From Acidimicrobiales bacterium (GTDB lineage: Bacteria > Actinomycetota > Acidimicrobiia > Acidimicrobiales > Iamiaceae), in NCBI GenBank assembly GCA_035630295.1, contig DASQKY010000034.1, positions 1 to 38,058 of the forward strand: 38,058 bases of DNA, in the 5' to 3' direction. The notes under the pieces were generated by a model. That model had not been told where the DNA came from. It saw nothing but the letters and a program-made list of their open reading frames with translations, and did not search any database. Shown in pieces: positions 24,697 through 31,895 of this stretch (position 1 is its first letter; every line of letters begins with the position of its first letter). The position numbers and the translations under genes were made by a program.

Positions 24697-25184
24697 CGCT
24701 CAGGGTGTCGCACCGCCGGCGTCCCGCCCGCCCCGAGCCCGGGCGCCGGCCCGAGCGGGGCGCGGTCGGGGGCCTGGAGGCCCTGCCCTTCTCGGTGCTG
24801 CTGTTCGTCTGCGGCACCCTGCTGCTGGTCAACGCCTGGGGCGTGATCGACGCCACCTTCGCCGTCACCTCGGCGGCCCGGGAGGCCACCCGCACGCTGG
24901 CCGAGGCCGGTGACCCGGCCACCGGCGACGCGGCCGCCCGCCGCACCGCCCGGGAGGCCATCCGCAGCTACGGGCGCGACCCCGACCGCCTCCACCTGAG
25001 CCGACCCCAGGGCACCTTCGCCCGCTGTGGCCGGGTGGGCTACACGGCCACGTACCCGGTCCCGGCCATCCGCATCCCGTTCATCGGGGGCTTCGGCGAG
25101 GCCTTCGAGGTGTCGTCCACCCACACCGAGCGCATCGACGACCTGCGCTCCGGCCTGCCCGGCGAGGCGACCTGTGGCGCGTAG
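24693..25184 (+). CDS. tadE: TadE-family pseudopilin
   Basis: A 163-aa protein with a basic leader, then ERGAVGGLEALPFSVLLFVC and a hydrophobic span, matching the TadE pattern (RGxxxxE then membrane segment). Behind it TSAAREATRTLAEAGDP is the usual amphipathic helix. Two cysteines, one near residue 111 and one in the final CGA, could form a disulfide outside the cell. It likely forms a tip or base minor pilin with the genes on each side. Confidence 0.82.
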   Translation: MTLRVSHRRRPARPEPGRRPERGAVGGLEALPFSVLLFVCGTLLLVNAWGVIDATFAVTSAAREATRTLAEAGDPATGDAAARRTAREAIRSYGRDPDRLHLSRPQGTFARCGRVGYTATYPVPAIRIPFIGGFGEAFEVSSTHTERIDDLRSGLPGEATCGA

Positions 25185-25614
25185 AGGAGCGGGCCGGGCC
25201 GCTGGCGACCGCCAGCGCGGATCGTCGCTCATGCTGGTGCCGGCCGGCGCCCTGGTGTTCATCGTCCTCGGGGCCGTGGCCGTCGACCTCTCCCACGTCC
25301 ACCTCCGCCAGCGGGAGGTGATCGCCGCCGTGCAGGGCGCGGCCAGCGACGCCGCCGCCTCGTCGTACCGGGACGACGCCTTCTACGCCGGCGGCGACGT
25401 GGTCATCGACCGGGGGGACGCCAGCCGTGAGGCCCGGGCCAGCCTGGCCGCCACCGGCCTGGACATCACCGTGACGTCGCTCACCGTGACCCCTGCGGGC
25501 GAGGTCGTCATCGAGGCCGAGGCCCCGGTGGAGACCATCTTCGCCACCGCCCTCCCCGGCGGGCCCGACACCGTCACCGTCACCGCCACCGCCCGGGCCC
25601 GCCTGGCCGGCTGA
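25174..25614 (+). CDS. TadG-like Flp pilus-associated protein (short)
   Basis: A 146-aa protein whose N-terminus RQRGSSLMLVPAGALVFIVL matches the TadG/Flp-associated N-terminal domain, followed by AVAVDLSHVHLRQREVIAAV and an Ala-rich helix. Classical TadG has a long von Willebrand A domain after this; here only about 90 residues of beta-rich sequence follow, so it is a short form. The GTG at 25174 overlaps the end of tadE by 11 bases; a later start would remove only the basic leader. Last gene of the Tad operon. Confidence 0.75.
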   Translation: MARRGAGRAAGDRQRGSSLMLVPAGALVFIVLGAVAVDLSHVHLRQREVIAAVQGAASDAAASSYRDDAFYAGGDVVIDRGDASREARASLAATGLDITVTSLTVTPAGEVVIEAEAPVETIFATALPGGPDTVTVTATARARLAG

Positions 25615-25703
25615 CCGGTGGGCCGGCCTGCTCCCGCCCACCACCTCTGGGCGGTCCTCTCGTGTCTTTCAATGTCTCTCGTGTTGTTCCAAGGGGTGGC
25701 GGG

Positions 25704-25709
25704 TACGGT
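25704..25709 (+). promoter_or_regulatory. -10 hexamer TACGGT, leaderless promoter of the pseudokinase gene
   Basis: The hexamer ends 6 bases before the GTG at 25716 in a 101-base gap after the Tad operon. A TTG-containing stretch lies 14 bases upstream. The gene therefore seems to have its own promoter. Confidence 0.5.
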
Positions 25710-25715
25710 CCGAGG

Positions 25716-27083
25716 GTGGACCGGCCCCCTCGCCCGACGCATCGGGTGGATGCCGGCGCCGACGGGGCGCCGGTGCTGGTCAAGCGGGCCACCGACGAGG
25801 GCGGGCGGGCCCGGCTGGCCACCGAGGCGGCCCTCCTGCGGGCCCTGGCCCACCCGGGCACGGTGCAGGTCACCGCCCTGGTCGAGGAGGCCGGAGCGGT
25901 CGAGCTGCACCTGGCCTGGGCCGGGTCGCACACCCTGGCCACCGTGACCGGGCTCCCCCCGCCGGCCGCGGCCGGGCTGGTGGCCCAGGTGGCCGACACG
26001 GTGGCGGACCTGCACCGGGCCGGGCTCGTGCACGGCCGCCTCACCCCCGACCACGTCCTCCTGGGACCCACCGGCCGGCCGGTGCTCACGGGCCTGGCCG
26101 AGGCCGGCCGGGCCGATCGGGTCCCGGTGGCCGGCGACGTGGCCGCCCTCGGTGCCCTCCTGACCGGGCTGGTGGCGCCGGCCGACGACGGCCTCCAGCT
26201 CCCCGAGCGGCGCCCGCGCCCCGGCCGCGGGACCGACCGGGGCCTGCGGGGGGCGCTGCTCACCCTGGCCGACCAGGCCCAGGCCGACGACCCCGCCGCC
26301 CGCCCCACGGCCGCCGAGCTGGCCGCGCTCCTGCGGGCCACCGCCCCCCTCGACCCCGGCGGCCCCCGTCGCCACCGCCCGCGCCCCGCCCGCCGCCCGG
26401 CGATGGGGCGCCACCGGCCCCGGCCCGACACCGGGGCCGGGACCCGCCGGCCTCGGTGGGGACGGCGCCTGGTGGTCGCCGGGCTGGGCCTCGGCCTGGG
26501 AGCGGCAGGCCTGGCCGCCATCGGGCCACGGGCACCCGACCCCGGCCCGGGCGTCGTCGGAGCCACCCCCTCCACCACCCACCCGACCCCGGCCCCACCG
26601 CGGCCCGGGCCCGTGTCGCCCGCTCCCGAACGGTCCCGCCCCGGGCCGTCCGGCGACGGGCCGGCGCCGGCCCCCCGGGCCCCTGGGGGCGCCACCGGCC
26701 CCGGCGGGTGCGTGCCGGTCCGGGGGGCCGAGGCCCAGGACACCGACGGCGACGGGTGCCCGGAAGGGGTCCGGGTCGCCGGCCGGCGCGTCTCGGTGGG
26801 GGCCACCACCTGGGTGGTGGGTGACGCCGGCGACCGGTCGGCGGTGGGCGACTGGGACTGCGACGGGACGGCCACGGTGGCCGTCCTGCGCCCGGCCACC
26901 GGCGAGGTCTTCGTCTACGACCGCTGGGTCGGGCCCGGCGCCGAGCTCACGGTCCGGCCCACGGCCCGGGCCCCGGGGGCCGACGCGCTCGTCGGACGGG
27001 ACGGCGACGGTGACGGCTGCCCGCAGCTCACCGCCACCGGGCCCGGCGGCCTGGCCGTGGCCGTCGGGCCCCCGCCGCCGTGA
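25716..27083 (+). CDS. Membrane-anchored pseudokinase with extracellular DxDGD-repeat domain
   Basis: A 455-aa protein in three parts. Residues about 1-220 follow the Ser/Thr kinase fold: a VAIK-like lysine in VLVKRA, the alpha-C glutamate in LATEAALLRALAHP, and a helix-F-like DVAALGALLTGLV. The catalytic loop reads HGRLTPDHVLL where active kinases have HRDLKPxN, the DFG position reads TGL, and no glycine-rich loop is seen, so phosphotransfer is unlikely. Then come a basic linker, one membrane span (about 250-270), a Pro-rich outer linker, and a domain with DTDGDGCPEGV, GDWDCDGTATVAVLRP and DGDGDGCPQL, four cysteines in all, resembling calcium-binding repeats. I chose the GTG at 25716 over an upstream ATG because of the -10 hexamer. 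It overlaps the LysM gene by 4 bases. Confidence 0.78.
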   Translation: MDRPPRPTHRVDAGADGAPVLVKRATDEGGRARLATEAALLRALAHPGTVQVTALVEEAGAVELHLAWAGSHTLATVTGLPPPAAAGLVAQVADTVADLHRAGLVHGRLTPDHVLLGPTGRPVLTGLAEAGRADRVPVAGDVAALGALLTGLVAPADDGLQLPERRPRPGRGTDRGLRGALLTLADQAQADDPAARPTAAELAALLRATAPLDPGGPRRHRPRPARRPAMGRHRPRPDTGAGTRRPRWGRRLVVAGLGLGLGAAGLAAIGPRAPDPGPGVVGATPSTTHPTPAPPRPGPVSPAPERSRPGPSGDGPAPAPRAPGGATGPGGCVPVRGAEAQDTDGDGCPEGVRVAGRRVSVGATTWVVGDAGDRSAVGDWDCDGTATVAVLRPATGEVFVYDRWVGPGAELTVRPTARAPGADALVGRDGDGDGCPQLTATGPGGLAVAVGPPPP

Positions 27084-27853
27084 TCCGGCGGGCCGCGGGC
27101 GGGCTGGCCTGGGTCGGCGCCCTGGTGGCGACCCTGGCCCTGCTGCAGGCGCTCGGCTCCGGCTCCCTGGCCCCGCCACCGGTGCGGGACGGGGCCGCCC
27201 TCCAACGCTGGCTCGCCCAGCGCGACGCCGTGACCGCGGCCTTCGCCCTGGTCCGGGTGGCCGGGTTGGTCCTGGCCGCCTACCTGCTGGCCGTCACCGC
27301 CCTCGGCCTGGCCGCCCGGGCCAGCCGGGTGCCGGCCCTGGTGGCGGCGGCGGACGTGGTCACCGTCCCGGTGGTGCGGAGGGTGCTGGGGGCGGTGGCC
27401 GGCGTCGGGCTCACCGCCTCGACCGCCGGCCTGCTGACCGCCGACTCGCCGCCCCGGCCGCCGGCGGCCCAGGTCGTCGATCCGGCCGACGCGTCGGTGG
27501 TCCTGGAGCGCCTGCCCGACCGGTCCGACGTCGTGCTCCGCTGGCAACCGGCCCCGGCCGGCGACGACGGACCGTCACCAGGCGGCACCGCCACCATGCG
27601 GGTCGACGGCGGCGCCCCACCGCCGGCCGGGCAGGAGTGGCGGGTGGAGGCGGGCCAGAGCTTCTGGGAGGTGGCCGAGAGGTCCCTGGCCCGGGCGTGG
27701 GGCCGGGCCCCGACCGACGACGAGGTGGCCCCGTACTGGGCCGCCCTGGTGGAGGCCAACCGGTCGCGCCTGGTCGACCCGGCCGACCCCGACCTGGTCC
27801 GCCCCGGCCAGGTCTTCACCCTCCTCCCGGCGCCCGCCCCGCCGCCCCCCTGA
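27080..27853 (+). CDS. Membrane protein with C-terminal LysM domain
   Basis: A 257-aa protein with three hydrophobic segments (near residues 8-26, 58-80 and 98-121), a proline-rich region, and a C-terminal LysM-like domain: EWRVEAGQSFWEVAERSLAR, a long middle, then DLVRPGQVFTLLP. The long insertion inside the LysM (GRAPTDDEVAPYWAALVEAN) is typical of actinobacterial versions. LysM domains bind peptidoglycan, so it probably ties a membrane complex to the wall. The GTGA overlap with the pseudokinase gene implies a joint product. Confidence 0.8.
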   Translation: MIRRAAGGLAWVGALVATLALLQALGSGSLAPPPVRDGAALQRWLAQRDAVTAAFALVRVAGLVLAAYLLAVTALGLAARASRVPALVAAADVVTVPVVRRVLGAVAGVGLTASTAGLLTADSPPRPPAAQVVDPADASVVLERLPDRSDVVLRWQPAPAGDDGPSPGGTATMRVDGGAPPPAGQEWRVEAGQSFWEVAERSLARAWGRAPTDDEVAPYWAALVEANRSRLVDPADPDLVRPGQVFTLLPAPAPPPP

Positions 27854-27857
27854 GGGG

Positions 27858-29285
27858 CTACCCGGGCCGGCCCAGGGCGGCGGCCGAGACGGCGTCGGGC
27901 CGGCTCCGGCGGCGGCCCACCACCGCCGCCGACAGCGCCTCGCCCACGGCCGCGCTGGTGGCGGCCAGGTCGTCGGGGACCACGGCGTCCACCACCCCCA
28001 GGCCCAGGAGCTGGCCGCTGGTGAGCCCCAGGTGCTCGGCCACCGCCGGCGCCCGGGTCGCGTCCCGCTCGAGGATCAGGGCCGCTCCCTCGGGCCCGAT
28101 GACCGAGAACACGGCGTGCTCCTGGACGAGCAGGACGTCGGTCCAGGCCAGGGCCAGGGCGCCGCCGCTGCCCCCCTCCCCCACGCACACCCCGACGGTG
28201 GGGACCTGCACCCCGTCGAGGGCGGCGAAGGTGGCGGCGATCTCACCGGCGATGCCGGCGTTCTCGCTGGCCGGCCCGGGCTCGGCGCCCGGGGTGTCGA
28301 CCAGGGTGACCAGCGGCCGCCCCAGGCGCCCGGCCAGGGCCATGGCCCGGCGGGCCTGGCGGAACCCCGCCACCCCGGGCCGGCCGGTGCCGGCGTGGCG
28401 ATCGGAGGCCACCACCACCACGTCGGTGGGCCCGATGCGGGCCAGGGCGGTGCGGACGGTCCGATCGGCACCGCCCAGCTCCAACCACGACGCGCACAGG
28501 TGGGCGGCCACGTCCACGCCGGTGGGCCGGTCGAGCCGCCGGGCGGCCACCACCTCGGCCCAGGCGCCAGAGGGCGCAGCGACACTCGGGGCGGCCGGCG
28601 GGCCGCCGACCCCGGGGTCACCACCGGCGGTGGGGACCGGCCCTCCCCCCACCGGCAAGGAACGGGGGGCCAGCGGCGCCGGCCGCAGGCCGAGGGCCAC
28701 GTCGACCCACCGATCGAGCTGGTCGGGCGGCCGGACGGCATCGACCAGACCGGCGGCCAGGGCGGTCTCGGCGGTGTGCGAGCGCCCCTCGACCTCCTCG
28801 CCGGTGGTGTGGGCCACCACCCGGGGCCCGGCGAAGCCGACGACGGCGCCGGCTTCGGCCACCCGGACGTCGCACAGCGAGGCGTAGGAGGCCAGCACCC
28901 CGCCCGTGGTGGGCGAGCGGAGCACGGCCACCGACAGGAGCCCGGCCTCGCCGTGGCGCCGGACGGCGGAGGCCACCCGGCCCATCTGGAGCAGCGACAC
29001 CATGCCCTCCTGCATGCGGGCCCCACCGCTGCGGGTGTGGCACACCACGGGCAGGCCCAGCTCCCGGGCCCGGTCGAAGGCCCGCACCACCCGCTCGCCG
29101 TGGACCACGCCCATCGAGCCGCCCAGGGCGTCGAAGCAGCCCTCGACCACGACGTGGGTGGCGGTGCGCCCGGTGCGGACCGACTCATGGGGCAGGGCGG
29201 CCAGCCGCTCGGCGTACCCCGGGGTGCGCAGCGGGTCGGCGCTGCGCAGGTCCTCGTCCCACTCCTCGTCGAGATCCACGGCCAT
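27858..29285 (-). CDS. accDA: Fused acetyl-CoA carboxylase carboxyltransferase (beta-alpha)
   Basis: A 475-aa protein joining both halves of the carboxyltransferase that moves CO2 from biotin to acetyl-CoA, making malonyl-CoA. The N-terminal half has the AccD-like CHTRSGGARMQEGMVSLLQM and LRSPTTGGVLASYASLCDVR. The C-terminal half, after an Ala/Pro/Gly linker, has AccA-like LVTLVDTPGAEPGPASENAG, VCVGEGGSGGALALAWTDVL and FSVIGPEGAALILERD. The AccD zinc finger (four cysteines) is absent. It could serve another acyl-CoA, as many actinobacterial carboxyltransferases do. Convergent with the LysM gene, 4 bases apart. Confidence 0.9.
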   Translation of the reverse strand: MAVDLDEEWDEDLRSADPLRTPGYAERLAALPHESVRTGRTATHVVVEGCFDALGGSMGVVHGERVVRAFDRARELGLPVVCHTRSGGARMQEGMVSLLQMGRVASAVRRHGEAGLLSVAVLRSPTTGGVLASYASLCDVRVAEAGAVVGFAGPRVVAHTTGEEVEGRSHTAETALAAGLVDAVRPPDQLDRWVDVALGLRPAPLAPRSLPVGGGPVPTAGGDPGVGGPPAAPSVAAPSGAWAEVVAARRLDRPTGVDVAAHLCASWLELGGADRTVRTALARIGPTDVVVVASDRHAGTGRPGVAGFRQARRAMALAGRLGRPLVTLVDTPGAEPGPASENAGIAGEIAATFAALDGVQVPTVGVCVGEGGSGGALALAWTDVLLVQEHAVFSVIGPEGAALILERDATRAPAVAEHLGLTSGQLLGLGVVDAVVPDDLAATSAAVGEALSAAVVGRRRSRPDAVSAAALGRPG

Positions 29286-29338
29286 CGGTGCAGCCTCGCG
29301 GCCGCCGCCGCCCGCCCGCCAACCTCCGGGCGCGGCGG

Positions 29339-30472
29339 TCAGGCCGGCGGCACCGGCCGGAGCCGGAGGGCGACCTCGTTGGCCAGGAGGCGACCGGCCC
29401 GGGTCAGGAGGATGCGGTCGTGGCGGACCTCCACCAGGCCGACCAGCGCGTCCCGGTCGGCCGGGTCCAGGGCGTCGGCCGGCACGCCGGCGGAGGTGCG
29501 GATCGAGAGCTGCAGGGCCTCCAGGGCCCGGCGCTCGGGGTCGAGCCGCTCGGAGCCGGCCTCCGGGTCCCGGCCCTCCTCGACGGCGGCCAGGTACCGC
29601 TCGGGGGTGCGCACGTGCCAGTAGCGGCGACCGTCCCGGTGGCCGTGGGCCGCGCAGCCCAGGGCCACGTACTCCCCCATCGACCAGTACAGGAGGTTGT
29701 GGCGGCAGCGGTGCCCGGGCCGGGCCCAGTTGGAGATCTCGTACCACCCGTACCCGGCCCCCTCCAGCAGATCGGTCACGGTGTCGTACTTGTCGGCCTG
29801 GTCGTCGTCGTCGGGGTGGCGGGCCGGCTCGGCGGCCAGCGGCGTGCCCGCCTCCACGGTGAGGGCGTAGGCGCTGACGTGGTCGGGCTCCAGCTCCACG
29901 GCCCGGCGCACCGTGGTGGCCCAGTCGGCCCGGGACTCGCCGGTCCCGCCGTAGATGAGGTCGAGGCTCACGGCCAGGCCGGCGCCCCGGGCCGCGGCCA
30001 CCGCCGGGGCCACCGCCTCGGCCGGGTGGGTGCGGCCCAGGCCGGCCAGCACGTGGGGCACGAAGGACTGCACCCCGATGGACAGGCGGGTCACCCCGCC
30101 GGCGGCGTAGGCGGCGGTGAGGGCCGGGGTGACGTCCTCGGGGTTGGCCTCGATGGTGACCTCGGCCCCGGGGGCGACGGGCAGCTCGGCCAGCACGGCC
30201 AGCAGGGCACCCGGGTCGACCCGGGTCGGCGTCCCCCCGCCCACGAACACCGAGGTGACCGGGGGCAGGTCGCCGGCCAGGGCGGCGGCGTGGCGCCGGC
30301 AGGCCTCCAGGTACCGCCCGGCCACCTCGTCCCGGTCGGTCCAGGTGGCGAAGGCGCAGTAGTCGCACCGGTGCCGGCAGAAGGGCACGTGCAGGTACGC
30401 GCCCACCCCCGCCGGGCGCGGGCCGGGGGGATCGGCCGGGGGGAGGGGGGCGGCGGGCACCGGCCCGATCAT
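29339..30472 (-). CDS. hemW: Heme chaperone HemW (radical SAM, CPO3-like)
   Basis: A 377-aa radical SAM protein that binds heme and delivers it to target enzymes; formerly misnamed oxygen-independent coproporphyrinogen III oxidase. The N-terminus has LHVPFCRHRCDYCAFA (Cx3Cx2C for the 4Fe-4S cluster; the extra CxF cysteine of true HemN is absent). Further motifs are FVGGGTPTRVDP, IEANPEDVT, RLSIGVQSF, and SLDLIYGGTGES. HemW usually adjoins lepA and hrcA in actinobacteria, which agrees with the surroundings. ATG at 30472 with the gene 37 bases after the BldD-like gene. Confidence 0.94.
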   Translation of the reverse strand: MIGPVPAAPLPPADPPGPRPAGVGAYLHVPFCRHRCDYCAFATWTDRDEVAGRYLEACRRHAAALAGDLPPVTSVFVGGGTPTRVDPGALLAVLAELPVAPGAEVTIEANPEDVTPALTAAYAAGGVTRLSIGVQSFVPHVLAGLGRTHPAEAVAPAVAAARGAGLAVSLDLIYGGTGESRADWATTVRRAVELEPDHVSAYALTVEAGTPLAAEPARHPDDDDQADKYDTVTDLLEGAGYGWYEISNWARPGHRCRHNLLYWSMGEYVALGCAAHGHRDGRRYWHVRTPERYLAAVEEGRDPEAGSERLDPERRALEALQLSIRTSAGVPADALDPADRDALVGLVEVRHDRILLTRAGRLLANEVALRLRPVPPA

Positions 30473-30481
30473 GGCCGGCGG

Positions 30482-30500
30482 GCCGGGCGGCGCGCCCGGC
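30482..30500 (-). terminator. Hairpin between the BldD-like gene and hemW
   Basis: GCCGGGCG and CGCCCGGC pair perfectly over 8 bp around a 3-base loop, ending about 10 bases upstream of the hemW start. It may end the regulator message or limit read-through into hemW. Confidence 0.5.
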
Positions 30501-30509
30501 GGCAGGGTC

Positions 30510-31037
30510 TCAGCGCGACAGCGCCAGGCCCAGCTCGTCGAGGCGCTTGAGGGCGCCGTCCTCGGTGGTGTCGAGGATGCAGGCGATGGCCCGCAGGTCG
30601 TCCCGGCGGATGGTGAGGACCCGGCCGTTGAAGTCCTGGCGCTGGACCTGGATCATGGTCAGGTACCGGGTCAACATCTCGGCGGCCACGCCGGAGAGGG
30701 CGTCGAGCCGGGTCAGGTCGATGACGATCTTGCGCCGGTCCGGGGCGGCGATGGTGAGGTCGAGCACGTCGTCCTCGCCGGTGCGGTCCCGGGGCAGCAG
30801 CTGGTCGACGGGCACGTTGTAGAACCGGGCCAGCCGTTGGAGCCGGGGCACGGAGATGGCCCGCTCGCCCCGCTCGTAGGCGCCGAGGACCGATGCCTTG
30901 AACTCCTGGGAGGAGGCCTCCTCGGCGTCCTGCAGGGACAGCCCCTTCTGACGGCGAATGGAACGCAGCCGCTCGCCGACCTTCCGCCCGTAGATCTGGG
31001 TGGCCTCGTCGTCGATCTCGTTGTCGATGATGCTCAA
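30510..31037 (-). CDS. bldD: BldD-like transcription regulator with c-di-GMP signature
   Basis: A 175-aa regulator with an N-terminal Xre-type HTH (residues about 17-82: GRKVGERLRSIRRQKGLSLQ then VLGAYERGERAISVPRLQRL) and a C-terminal domain aligning with Streptomyces BldD (YLTMIQVQRQDFNGRVLTIR then RDDLRAIACILD). In BldD the RxD-X8-RxxD motif binds tetrameric c-di-GMP, which drives dimerisation. Here R133-Q-D135, eight residues, then R144-R-D-D147 fit it exactly. The TTG start is supported by AGGAGA 9 bases upstream and begins the conserved SIIDNEIDDEATQIYG. In Streptomyces BldD represses development; here targets are unknown. A 9-9-9 inverted repeat lies at its promoter. Confidence 0.88.
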   Translation of the reverse strand: MSIIDNEIDDEATQIYGRKVGERLRSIRRQKGLSLQDAEEASSQEFKASVLGAYERGERAISVPRLQRLARFYNVPVDQLLPRDRTGEDDVLDLTIAAPDRRKIVIDLTRLDALSGVAAEMLTRYLTMIQVQRQDFNGRVLTIRRDDLRAIACILDTTEDGALKRLDELGLALSR

Positions 31038-31081
31038 CGGCGTGAGTCTCCTGCTGGCTGCGTCCGGTGGGGCGCTCGATG

Positions 31082-31108
31082 GTGGGACCAGGCGGGGGAT
31101 GGTCCCAC
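31082..31108 (-). promoter_or_regulatory. 9-9-9 inverted repeat GTGGGACCA/TGGTCCCAC at the bldD-like promoter
   Basis: Perfect 9-base arms with a 9-base spacer. On the minus strand a TAGCCT hexamer (31111-31116) ends just before it, so the expected transcription start falls inside. It could be an operator, perhaps self-regulatory, or a hairpin in the 5' leader. It does not match the BldD box known in Streptomyces. Confidence 0.6.
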
Positions 31109-31169
31109 TCAGGCTAGGGGGTGCGGTGGAGCCGCTGGTCGACCACACTACGTCGTGGCGCCCCCGCGA

Positions 31170-31892
31170 TCAACCACCGTCCGCGGTCTCCCCGGGCGGG
31201 GTGCGGCGACAGGGCATGACATCCGCTCTCGCCGCGGCCAAAAGAGCGGCCGCGGCCAGGGCCGCGGTCTCGGCCCGGAGCACGGTCGGGCCCAGGGAGA
31301 CGGTGGTGGCCCCGGCCAGCTCGGTGTCGGACCACCCGCCCTCCGGGCCGACCAGCACCACCGGACGGTCGAGCCCCAGGGGGCCACCGCCCGGGTGGGC
31401 CAGGACCGCCCCGGCCGCGGTGGCCGCCTCGGCCACGGGCACGCCGACCCGCACCTCGGGGAGGTGGGTGCGCCGGCTCTGCATGGCCGCCTCCCGGACG
31501 ACCTTCTCCAGGCGAGCCCGGTGGGCCCCGGCCCGCTCCCCCTCCCAGCGCACCACCGACCGGTCGGCCACCAGCAGCCAGATGGCGTCCACGCCCAGCT
31601 CGGTCAGCTTCTGCACGGCCCACTCCGGCCGCTGGCCCTTCATCGGGGCCAGGCCGACCGTCAGCGGCGGGGACGGGGCGGGTTCGACCTCGACGGGGCC
31701 GACGGGCTCCAGGGTGTCGCCGAAGCGGGCCCGGCGCCACCGGCCCCGCCCGTCGGACACGGTGAGGGCGTCGCCCGGCCGCAGGCGCAGGGCCCGGCCC
31801 AGGTGGTGGTGGTCGTCGGGGTCGAGCTCGGGCCGGTCCAGGTCGGTGACGAAGGCGTGGGGTCCCACGCCCCGCAGGGGGATGCCGGCCAC
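31170..31892 (-). CDS. rsmE: 16S rRNA (uracil-1498-N3)-methyltransferase RsmE
   Basis: A 240-aa SPOUT-fold methyltransferase that modifies U1498 of 16S rRNA with S-adenosylmethionine. It has the N-terminal PUA-like region (DPDDHHHLGRALRLRPGDAL), the middle motif QKLTELGVDAIWLLVADRSV and REAAMQSRRTHLPEV, and the knot region LVGPEGGWSDTEL then SLGPTVLRAETAALAAAA. The GTG start lies 3 bases after the dnaJ stop, and this dnaJ-rsmE pairing is standard. Confidence 0.95.
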   Translation of the reverse strand: MAGIPLRGVGPHAFVTDLDRPELDPDDHHHLGRALRLRPGDALTVSDGRGRWRRARFGDTLEPVGPVEVEPAPSPPLTVGLAPMKGQRPEWAVQKLTELGVDAIWLLVADRSVVRWEGERAGAHRARLEKVVREAAMQSRRTHLPEVRVGVPVAEAATAAGAVLAHPGGGPLGLDRPVVLVGPEGGWSDTELAGATTVSLGPTVLRAETAALAAAALLAAARADVMPCRRTPPGETADGG

Positions 31893-31895
31893 CGG

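Noticed and set aside
25716-27083. Active Ser/Thr protein kinase (PknB type)
   Set aside because: The catalytic aspartate, the DFG motif and the glycine loop are all missing, so I call it a pseudokinase.
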